From contig JABJJN010000003.1 in NCBI GenBank assembly GCA_018660835.1, positions 62,001-126,000 of the forward strand: 64,000 nt of DNA, written 5' to 3'. Below the pieces are notes generated by a model that did no database searches, had not been told where the DNA came from, and saw only the letters and a list, made by a program, of their open reading frames with translations. Position 1 is the stretch's first letter. Every line of letters begins with the position of its first letter. Source of the stretch: Gemmatimonadota bacterium (GTDB lineage: Bacteria > Latescibacterota > UBA2968 > UBA8231). This document shows, piece after piece, positions 42,813 to 50,101 of the stretch. The translations under genes and the position numbers were made by a program.

Positions 42813-43994
42813 ATGACGACACATCATCAGCATCTGCTGGCTGCCATGCGTGGCCAGCAGGTAGACGGGGTACCGTGGGCACCACGCATGGATCTGTGGC
42901 AGATCGCGCTGCAGGCACGGGGCGCCTTACCGACTCGCTTTGCCGGGATGCACACGGCGGACATTGCCAGACAGCTGGATGTAGCCTGCCATGCCGTGCG
43001 CGGCGACTACACACTGACAAGGCCGAGCGAGGATGTGGTGCTGCGCGGCCTCGGCATCGACAACCATCCGGACTATCCGTATCGCGTCGAGATCGAGGGC
43101 CTGTCCATTGAGGCAGATGTGGCACCCGAGCACGTCCACACCGTCGTGCATACGTCAGCCGGTGATGTCACGACGCATCTGGAGCTGACGGCGCAGATGA
43201 AGGCGGAGGGGATCTCTCTGCCCTTTGTGCGTCAGTACCCGATCGAGACGGTTGCCGATCTTGAGCGCGTAGCTGAGGTATTCGAGCACTGTCGTGTCAT
43301 TCCTACGCCCGCTGCCTATGCACAGTTTCACCAGCGCATTGGTGAAGCAGGTGTCGCTGTCGCCTCCGGGCCCATCGCCGCCTCACCGATGCATCTGGTT
43401 CTGCATGATCTGATGGCGATGGACCGCTTCTTCTATCTCTACGCCGACGAACCGGAGGCATTGCGTTCCTTCGCCACACGCCTGGACCCATTCTATGATG
43501 CCTGTCTCGATGCAGTGGTTGCCAGTGCGGCTGAGGTCGTTTTCTGGGGGGCCAACTACGATCGTGATCTGACGTGGCCCCCCTTCCTCGAGCAGGAAAT
43601 CGCGCCATGGTTGCGGCGGGTCGCAGAGCGATTGCACGATGCGGGCAAGCTGCTGCTGACGCACTGTGACGGCGAGAACGACGGCATCGGCCATGTTTTC
43701 GCCGATTGCGGCGTCGACGTGGTGGAGTCCGTCTGCCCCACACCGATGACGAGTCTCGATCACCAGGCGCTGCGTACGGCCTTTGGCCCTGACGTCACGA
43801 TCTGGGGAGGCGTGCCGTCCGTCGCCTTGCTCGAAGCGTCCATGTCCCAACAGGACTTCTCCACCTATGTGGATGATCTGTGCGAACAGATCGGCGACGG
43901 TCATCGTTGGATCCTGGGTGTATCCGACAATGTGCCTCCCGACGCGGACATGGCACGACTCGAATACCTTCGCGAACGCTTCGCCGCATCCTAA
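42813..43994 (+). CDS. URO-D-family methyltransferase-like protein (paralogue of 33654-34826)
   Basis: This 393-residue protein shares its order of motifs with the gene at 33654: MTTHHQHLLAAMRGQQVDGVPW at the start, a mid-protein LTHCDGEND site (possible His/Cys metal ligands), then WGGVPSVALLEASMS and WILGVSDNVPPDADMARLE. It follows the porin gene by six bases, so it belongs to the divergent transport operon. A duplicated pair of URO-D proteins, one per operon, suggests either two methyl donors or two steps (substrate to corrinoid and corrinoid to acceptor). Confidence 0.82.
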   Translation: MTTHHQHLLAAMRGQQVDGVPWAPRMDLWQIALQARGALPTRFAGMHTADIARQLDVACHAVRGDYTLTRPSEDVVLRGLGIDNHPDYPYRVEIEGLSIEADVAPEHVHTVVHTSAGDVTTHLELTAQMKAEGISLPFVRQYPIETVADLERVAEVFEHCRVIPTPAAYAQFHQRIGEAGVAVASGPIAASPMHLVLHDLMAMDRFFYLYADEPEALRSFATRLDPFYDACLDAVVASAAEVVFWGANYDRDLTWPPFLEQEIAPWLRRVAERLHDAGKLLLTHCDGENDGIGHVFADCGVDVVESVCPTPMTSLDHQALRTAFGPDVTIWGGVPSVALLEASMSQQDFSTYVDDLCEQIGDGHRWILGVSDNVPPDADMARLEYLRERFAAS

Positions 43995-44074
43995 GCGCTT
44001 GCCGTCGGCCCCAGTGAGGCCCAATTTCGATCCCAAACGATTGCACCCAGCACTCGAATCCGGATCGAAACATT

Positions 44075-45028
44075 ATGAAGATCGTCGTCCTCGACGGCTA
44101 CGCGCTGAACCCTGGTGATCTCAACTGGGATGGACTTGCCGCTCTCGGCGATCTGACGGTACACGAACATTCGACGGCCGATCAGGTAGTCGAACGTGCC
44201 GCCGGCGCCGAAGTTCTGTTAACGAACAAGTGTCCTGTCGGGGCAGAGCAGATCTCAGCCCTGCCGGAACTGCGTTGTATTGGCGTCCTGGCGACGGGCT
44301 TCAACATCGTCGACGTCGAAGCGGCGCGAGCCCGAGACATTTCCGTCGTGAACGTACCGACGTACGGTACCGCCTCTGTCGCGCAGATGGTCTTCGCCCA
44401 CATCCTGCATCTCACGCAGAATGTGGGGCATCATGCCGCAACGGTAAGCGCAGGACGCTGGGCAGCCAATCGCGACTTTTGCTACTGGGATACTCCACAA
44501 GTTGAGTTGGAGAATCTTACGCTGGGTATCGTCGGCTTCGGTCGAATTGGTGGTCGCGTGGCCGAACTGGCCCGCGCCTTCGGCATGAACGTCATCGCTG
44601 CGACACGAGATGGGCGAGACCCGGATGCGGGCGATGTCCGTGCTGTGGAACTGGATGAATTGTTCCGCAGCAGCGACATCATCTCTCTTCACTGTCCGCT
44701 GACACCGGCGACAGAAGGCATCGTCAGTGCCGAACGCCTTGCACTGATGAAGTCAACGGCTTTCCTCATCAACACGAGTCGCGGTCCACTCGTCGACGAA
44801 GCGGCACTGTTGGCAGCTCTCAAGGACGAACGTATTGCCGGCGCGGGTCTGGATGTGCTCGCCGTGGAGCCGCCCAAAGAAGGTCACCCACTGTATGCCG
44901 CCAAGAATTGCTACATCACACCGCACATCGCCTGGGCCACGGGTGCCGCACGCTCCCGACTGTTGGCGACGGTCGTCGACAATGTGCGCGCCTACGCCGC
45001 AGGCGAAGCACAGAACGTGGTGAACTAG
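44075..45028 (+). CDS. D-2-hydroxyacid dehydrogenase (glycerate dehydrogenase-like)
   Basis: NAD(P)-dependent enzyme of 317 residues reducing a 2-oxoacid to a D-2-hydroxyacid, or the reverse. It has the dinucleotide site IVGFGRIGGRVAELARAFGM, HCPLTPATEG, the catalytic Arg in INTSRGPLVDE, a Glu in the EPPKEGHPL region and the catalytic His in ITPHIAWATGAAR. The FCYWDTPQVELENLTLGIVG stretch is typical of HprA/glycerate dehydrogenases, so hydroxypyruvate or glyoxylate is a reasonable substrate. An 80-base gap before it holds no clear promoter. Confidence 0.9.
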   Translation: MKIVVLDGYALNPGDLNWDGLAALGDLTVHEHSTADQVVERAAGAEVLLTNKCPVGAEQISALPELRCIGVLATGFNIVDVEAARARDISVVNVPTYGTASVAQMVFAHILHLTQNVGHHAATVSAGRWAANRDFCYWDTPQVELENLTLGIVGFGRIGGRVAELARAFGMNVIAATRDGRDPDAGDVRAVELDELFRSSDIISLHCPLTPATEGIVSAERLALMKSTAFLINTSRGPLVDEAALLAALKDERIAGAGLDVLAVEPPKEGHPLYAAKNCYITPHIAWATGAARSRLLATVVDNVRAYAAGEAQNVVN

Positions 45029-45051
45029 CATTTCGCTACCCGTCTCTTTGA

Positions 45052-46014
45052 GTGGAGTTTCCCTTGGGTAAACCTGTCGTATTCGTCTCCGAACCAATCA
45101 ACCCCCTCGGTCTGGAGATACTGTCCCCTCACTGTCATTGCATCGCACCCTGGCACGATGGCAGCGAGACAGGTGAAATCCCCGAGGCGGCAGAGGCGAT
45201 CATGGTGCGTACGTATTCTGTGACTGCAGAGCGCATGGAGGCAGCGTCCCGGCTGCGCGTCATAGCCAAGCATGGTGTCGGGATCGACAACATAGACGTC
45301 GCCAGTGCCACAGCGCGGCGCATCCCGGTACTATGGACACCAGAGGCCAATGCGGATGCCGTCGCCCAACACGCGCTGGCCCTGATGCTGGGTCTCGCGA
45401 ATCGTCTGGCAGGTGCAGACGAGGCGCTACGAGGGGGTCGTTTCCTTGAGCGACTGGATTTTGGCAGTGTGGAATTGACGGGCCGAGTACTTGGGATCAT
45501 CGGACTGGGCAGGATCGGCAGCCGCGTCGCGCGCCGCGCCCATTTGGGATTGGGAATGGAGATTCTCGCCTACGACCCTTTTATAGATGCCAGTGATGTT
45601 GCGACCCTCGTTGACGACCTGGGAGAATTGCTCTCACGAGCTGATGTTGTCACCCTCCATGTTCCCCTGACCGACGAGACCCGCGGCTTTATCAACGCCT
45701 CCGCCCTGGCTCACATGAAACCGACGGCCTTCCTCGTCAATACATCCCGCGGTCCCGTGATCGATGAAGAAGCGTTGGCACAGGCATTGACCGACGGTGG
45801 CCTCGCTGGCGCGGGCATCGATGTTTTTCGCAACGAGCCCCCGGCGCCAGATCATCCATTCCTCACGGCACCGCGGGTGATCCTGACGCCGCATGTGGCG
45901 GGTCTGTCGGACCAAGCTCTGGTGCGTGTCGCAACCGAAGCAGCTCAAGGTATTCTCGATGTCTTGCAGGGACGTCGACCTGCCAGCCCCGTCAATCCGG
46001 AGATTCTGCCATGA
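45052..46014 (+). CDS. D-2-hydroxyacid dehydrogenase (SerA-like)
   Basis: This 320-residue enzyme belongs to the same superfamily as its neighbour but to a different branch. It has HGVGIDNIDVASATARRIPV, the NAD site IIGLGRIGSRVARRAHLGLG, LHVPLTDETRGFI, catalytic Arg in VNTSRGPVIDEEAL and His in ILTPHVAGLSDQ. It looks like phosphoglycerate dehydrogenase without the regulatory ACT domain. The start may be GTG 45052 or TTG 45064. Two different hydroxyacid dehydrogenases in tandem point to catabolism of hydroxy- or oxo-acids. The stop overlaps the VOC gene (ATGA). Confidence 0.88.
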   Translation: MEFPLGKPVVFVSEPINPLGLEILSPHCHCIAPWHDGSETGEIPEAAEAIMVRTYSVTAERMEAASRLRVIAKHGVGIDNIDVASATARRIPVLWTPEANADAVAQHALALMLGLANRLAGADEALRGGRFLERLDFGSVELTGRVLGIIGLGRIGSRVARRAHLGLGMEILAYDPFIDASDVATLVDDLGELLSRADVVTLHVPLTDETRGFINASALAHMKPTAFLVNTSRGPVIDEEALAQALTDGGLAGAGIDVFRNEPPAPDHPFLTAPRVILTPHVAGLSDQALVRVATEAAQGILDVLQGRRPASPVNPEILP

Positions 46015-46481
46015 GCGACTGGTCACTGTCAGCTATCCACCACGTCGGCATCACAGTCAAGGATATCGAACGTTCGATCGAGTTCTATCGCGACGTGCTG
46101 GGCATGGTGCTCGCGGGACGTCGCGAGTGTGTTGACGAGAAGTATGTGGCACAGCAGACCGGATACGAAGGCGTACAGCTGAGTGTCGCCTCTTTCCGTG
46201 TACATCAGGACAGTCCGAATTCGCTCGAGATTGTGCAATATCTCAATCACCAGGGTGATGCCGTATCGACGTCGACAAACCAACCGGGGATCACCCACTT
46301 GTGTCTCGTCGTCGATGATCTCGGTGCGGCGTATGAGAAATTGCTTGAACAGGGTGTCCGCTTCAGATCTGCCCCCGTTGAGATCACCGCTGGCCCAAAC
46401 AAAGGCGGCAAGGTCATCTACTTATATGATCCTGACGACTACGTGCTGGAGATGTTCGAACCGGTGATGGCCGCTCAGTGA
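46011..46481 (+). CDS. VOC (glyoxalase/dioxygenase superfamily) protein
   Basis: This 156-residue protein has two beta-alpha-beta-beta-beta modules. Metal ligand positions are suggested by IHHVGITVKDIERSIEFY, GITHLCLVVDDL and the final DDYVLEMFEP (Glu). It resembles lactoylglutathione lyase or methylmalonyl-CoA epimerase-type members. Substrate cannot be assigned. It overlaps the dehydrogenase gene by four bases. Confidence 0.82.
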   Translation: MSDWSLSAIHHVGITVKDIERSIEFYRDVLGMVLAGRRECVDEKYVAQQTGYEGVQLSVASFRVHQDSPNSLEIVQYLNHQGDAVSTSTNQPGITHLCLVVDDLGAAYEKLLEQGVRFRSAPVEITAGPNKGGKVIYLYDPDDYVLEMFEPVMAAQ

Positions 46482-46491
46482 GGACGCAGCC

Positions 46492-47745
46492 ATGACCCGT
46501 TCACGCGAAAACTGGCATCCCGTCGCACCGCCTCTGCCGGCAGCAGCAGGCAAGGTTCTGCAGGTCACCACAGTCGAAGAGCTATTCGACGCTGCAGACA
46601 CCGTCTCTCCTGGTGACACGATCGAAATCGCTGATGGTCACTATCTGCTGCCGACGGTCTTCACGATCCGCACCGATGATGTGTGTGTGCGCTCCGCCTC
46701 AGGGGACCGTGATGCAGTGATTCTCGACGGCAACCACAGCGATCACGGCGAGTTATTTGCGTTTACCGAATGTCACCGGGTCTCCGTGGCGGATCTCACC
46801 ATCCAGAATGTCCTTCACAATGGCTTCAAGCTGAATGCCAATATCGGCCGCAGTGTCCGTGCCATCGTCCTGCACAATTGTGTCATCCGCAATGTCTGGC
46901 AGCGTGGTCTCAAGGGCGTGAATGGCCCGGAGGTTGAGGGCGACAGTGAACTCCCCATGCGCCCCGGCAAGGCCGGTAACCCCTCGGTGGCCAGACAGTT
47001 CGTCGATGACTGTGTCATCCGCTACTGCCTGTTTTTCAACGACCGGCGCAAACGTTTAGATGACGAACCCTACGAGCAGAAGAATCCGCTGAACTTTGAC
47101 GGCAACTACATCGCCGCCATGGACGTCATGTCTGCACGCAACTGGCATGTTCACGACAATGTCTTCGTCGGTATCCAGGGCAGAAATGGCGGCGCCAGAG
47201 GGGCCATCTTCTTCTGGCAGGGGTCGGAGGCGGTTCGCATCGAACGCAATGCCATCGTCGACTGTGATTCGGGCATGTGGCTCGGTCTCTCCTGGACACC
47301 CGAGGACACACGTCGCTGCGTTGGCTACACCGTGTGTGACAACACCATCACACGTCCTGGGCGTACGGGCATATTGCTGTCGCGACATGTAGATAGCCAC
47401 GTTCACCGAAACACCGTCTATGATCCGGTCACCGATGACGAGCGACCAGCGGCGACGGACATCGATGATGGTGGTGTCCTGATTCCCAGTGCCGCAGCAG
47501 CCTGTCGTCCCCTGCGCGTCGGCATCGAAAACGATGGCCTGCTCATCGAAGACAATCTGCTGATCAGCGAACAGGATCTACACGTGAATCAGGATGCTGG
47601 CCGCATCGAAGTGCGGCAGAATCTGTGGTTTCAGTCTGCCAGTCCAGATCCATTCATCGACAGCTCGAAGGGTGACCTGCGGCGTACGGATGCCGGAGAA
47701 GCTCTCACAAATTCCGCCAGACCCCCTCATACAGGAGCCATTTGA
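46492..47745 (+). CDS. Right-handed parallel beta-helix protein (polysaccharide lyase-like)
   Basis: This 417-residue protein begins with the chondroitinase-B/PL6-like opening (VTTVEELFDAADTVSPGDTI, EIADGHY). Repeated beta-helix turns follow (ADLTIQNVLHNGFKLNAN, AIVLHNCVIRNVWQRGLKG, NVFVGIQGRNG, NTITRPGRTGILLS). There is no signal peptide, so it seems cytoplasmic, which is odd for a polysaccharide lyase. It may act on oligosaccharides or be an epimerase. The next gene starts within its stop codon. Confidence 0.75.
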   Translation: MTRSRENWHPVAPPLPAAAGKVLQVTTVEELFDAADTVSPGDTIEIADGHYLLPTVFTIRTDDVCVRSASGDRDAVILDGNHSDHGELFAFTECHRVSVADLTIQNVLHNGFKLNANIGRSVRAIVLHNCVIRNVWQRGLKGVNGPEVEGDSELPMRPGKAGNPSVARQFVDDCVIRYCLFFNDRRKRLDDEPYEQKNPLNFDGNYIAAMDVMSARNWHVHDNVFVGIQGRNGGARGAIFFWQGSEAVRIERNAIVDCDSGMWLGLSWTPEDTRRCVGYTVCDNTITRPGRTGILLSRHVDSHVHRNTVYDPVTDDERPAATDIDDGGVLIPSAAAACRPLRVGIENDGLLIEDNLLISEQDLHVNQDAGRIEVRQNLWFQSASPDPFIDSSKGDLRRTDAGEALTNSARPPHTGAI

Positions 47746-48320
47746 TGGCGCGCATCATGTTGATCGGCGATTCAATTCGCAATAGCTATGAACCACTGGT
47801 GAGAGATGCTCTGGGTGCTGAGGGACACGAAGTATTCGGGGCACCGGGCAACAGCCAGTTCACCCTCTACACGTTGGCCTCACTGGGTACGTGGCTCAGC
47901 CAGTTCGAGAATCCCGATATCGTCCACTGGAACAATGGTCTGCACGATATCGGCCACAATCCACAACGTGCACCCCAGCAGATGCCCCTGGAGGTGTATG
48001 CCGGGAATCTCGGCTTTATTGGCAAGTATCTATTAGAGACCGGTGCTCGCGTCGTCTTCGCCAGTTCGACGCCCGTGCACCCTGATCGCCCCTTCCGCGA
48101 TGATCAGTGGTCGTGGCGCAACGAAGAGATCGATGTCTACAATGACGCCGCTCGCTCGGTGATGGCCGAGCTCGAAATCCCCATCAACGAGTTACATGCG
48201 GTCGTGGCGGCTGACGTGGATCGACTGCTGAGTGCCGACCAATTGCACCTCAGCGATGAGGGCAAACAAGCCTGTGCCGATGCTGTCTGTGCTGCCATTC
48301 GTTTGCAGCTGGAACTTTAG
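47745..48320 (+). CDS. SGNH/GDSL-family hydrolase
   Basis: This 191-residue esterase-like protein has block I IGDSIRNSY (nucleophile Ser), a block III-like NNGLHDIGHN and block V DQLHLSDEG (Asp-His). No signal peptide is present. It probably removes an acyl group from a sugar or small molecule. Its ATG shares a base with the upstream TGA. Its stop overlaps the stop of the opposite-strand dehydratase gene by four bases, tail to tail. Confidence 0.85.
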   Translation: MARIMLIGDSIRNSYEPLVRDALGAEGHEVFGAPGNSQFTLYTLASLGTWLSQFENPDIVHWNNGLHDIGHNPQRAPQQMPLEVYAGNLGFIGKYLLETGARVVFASSTPVHPDRPFRDDQWSWRNEEIDVYNDAARSVMAELEIPINELHAVVAADVDRLLSADQLHLSDEGKQACADAVCAAIRLQLEL

Positions 48321-49588
48321 CTGCGCTGTTCGCGCATAGGGCCCTGCTGTAGTCGCTCGTAGAGATCGGCCCATTCCTTCGAGCCATCGTCGTCCCACAC
48401 CTCCAGGGTCGCGCCCGGTTCCTGTGCTGGATCGTTGCCACGCTGACGGAAATGGGGCCACACATGATCCCGCATGTTGGCGAAGTGCACCACTCGACCA
48501 CCAGGCCAGACGACGGAGAGAATGTGCCGCGGATGAGGCAACTCGTACGGCGGCTCCATCTTGTATTTCACCAGCGCCTCTTCGTTCACTTCTACACCGA
48601 GACCAGGACCTTCCGGTACCTGCAGATAGCCCCCACGAATCGTCAGCGGTTCTGTCAGTAAGTCATCGGTATAGTTGTTCATGCACGTAATCGTCGGCCA
48701 CTGAGCAAAGGGCAGGACGGCGCCAAGATGTGCTGACAAGGCAGTGACCAGACCAACACCCACCATCTGCAGCCAGAAGGGATGCTCAAAGGCGCCAGCC
48801 AGTTGTCCCTGTTGCAACACCGTAGAAACGCCACCACCGATCACAAAACCATCACACACAGCTTCCTTCATCGCCGTTGGAAAGGGCGGGGCACCAAAGT
48901 GCAGGGCAATCGGCTTTTGCACATTTCGGCGCAGCTCACGCATCCCCTCGACATCGGACTGATTGATCGGGCCTTCGTAGATGGAGACCCGTTCGTATTG
49001 GTCGAGACGCTGCATGACCGGAGTCGCCGTGCCCACATTCATGAGCATGCCATTCCAATCGAGATCAAGACGATAGTGCTCGGGTGTGACAGCGCTGATG
49101 GCCTCGACCTGTTCGTATACATCGAACCAGGGCCGTGTCTTGAACTTGTGGAAGATGTAGCCTGCGGCGACTGCCTTCTGTGCCTCCGACGCCAGATCCT
49201 CTGGACTCATCTTCGTATTCCACCAGGCGATGGGACACCAGTCGCGAACCTTGGGCAGATTCAACAACTGATAGACGGGCACGCCCAGAGCCTTGCCAAC
49301 GACATCGTAGATGGCCATCTCGAGACCCGCACCAAAACTGGTATCGCCCAGCAACTCAGCTGGATTGCGCCCGCGGACCCGTTCCAACGCCTCATCACTC
49401 ACCCGCCCCCACGTATAGTGTGGCAAGGTCTCCCCATAACCCACGGTACCGTCATCCGTCGTGACACGGATGATCTCCACAATCTGCCACTGCCACACGA
49501 GCAGTGCATTCCAGCGTGCCGCCGTTTCGGTGAAAGGCACGCGCAACGTAATGCGCTCTACGTCTTTGATTCTTAGGCTAGCGTGCAT
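48317..49588 (-). CDS. Enolase-superfamily (mandelate racemase/muconate lactonizing) enzyme
   Basis: This 423-residue protein has an N-terminal capping domain (DDGTVGYGETLPHYTWG) and a TIM barrel. The general-base motif KxK is seen as HKFKTRPW, the first metal ligand in LDLDWNG and the second in YEGPI. At the usual third ligand position (Glu/Asp) there is ALHFGAPP, with His or no acid, which is atypical. GFVIGGG and AHLGAVLPFAQWP follow. Relatives dehydrate sugar acids. A good ribosome site (GGAGAG) precedes ATG 49588. It faces the SGNH gene tail to tail. Confidence 0.85.
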   Translation of the reverse strand: MHASLRIKDVERITLRVPFTETAARWNALLVWQWQIVEIIRVTTDDGTVGYGETLPHYTWGRVSDEALERVRGRNPAELLGDTSFGAGLEMAIYDVVGKALGVPVYQLLNLPKVRDWCPIAWWNTKMSPEDLASEAQKAVAAGYIFHKFKTRPWFDVYEQVEAISAVTPEHYRLDLDWNGMLMNVGTATPVMQRLDQYERVSIYEGPINQSDVEGMRELRRNVQKPIALHFGAPPFPTAMKEAVCDGFVIGGGVSTVLQQGQLAGAFEHPFWLQMVGVGLVTALSAHLGAVLPFAQWPTITCMNNYTDDLLTEPLTIRGGYLQVPEGPGLGVEVNEEALVKYKMEPPYELPHPRHILSVVWPGGRVVHFANMRDHVWPHFRQRGNDPAQEPGATLEVWDDDGSKEWADLYERLQQGPMREQRS

Positions 49589-49796
49589 ATGAACTCTCCA
49601 AAGGGATCGATGAGGGCCTCGGTCGCGGAAATATGGTAAGAATCATCCCGGCGAGGAAGGCCTTCGAACCACGGCGGGGATGACAGAAAAGTGAAGGCGG
49701 CCAGAACAGTGCCGATGTACTTAATAGAGTCACGGCCCTGACCGTGGTTTTCACAGACCAGCCAGGATGGCGAGTCAGTCAACAAGGAGGTTGGCG

Positions 49797-50003
49797 ATGA
49801 ATCCTATCAACCGGTTCGAAGCCGGTTCGAGTCTCATCAGCCGCATCGAACCCGGTTCGTTGCGTACGAATGATGCTCTTGCGCGGAACGAAGAGCGAGA
49901 GCGCCGTCGACGCAGGCGGGAACGGAGCAAAAAGGAGCAGGACCGAGAGGAACATCCGTCATCCGCTGAGGATGCCGAATCGGTGCTGGACCTGGTCGCT
50001 TGA
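49797..50003 (+). CDS. Small, highly charged protein with strong ribosome site
   Basis: This 68-residue protein has an AAGGAGG site six bases before its ATG and its own terminator 36 bases after its stop, so it is likely to be a real single-gene unit. The N-terminal part repeats a motif (NRFEAGSSL, then SRIEPGSLR) coded by CCGGTTCG repeats. The middle is a run of Glu/Arg/Lys (EERERRRRRRERSKKEQDRE), probably helical. I recognise no family. The 200 bases upstream hold no other gene. Confidence 0.6.
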   Translation: MNPINRFEAGSSLISRIEPGSLRTNDALARNEERERRRRRRERSKKEQDREEHPSSAEDAESVLDLVA

Positions 50004-50038
50004 GCCAGGTCTTCTCCCCTACAAGCGAGATTCAATAG

Positions 50039-50072
50039 ACGTCCGCCCCTCTTGAGGCGGACGTTTCTCGTT
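50039..50072 (+). terminator. Rho-independent terminator
   Basis: A 9-bp stem (ACGTCCGCC / GGCGGACGT) with an eight-base loop is followed by TTTCTCGTTT. It ends the small charged gene and separates it from the convergent secreted protein gene. Confidence 0.82.
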
Positions 50073-50101
50073 TCCGACATTTGCTCGACGAGACGCCCCG
50101 A

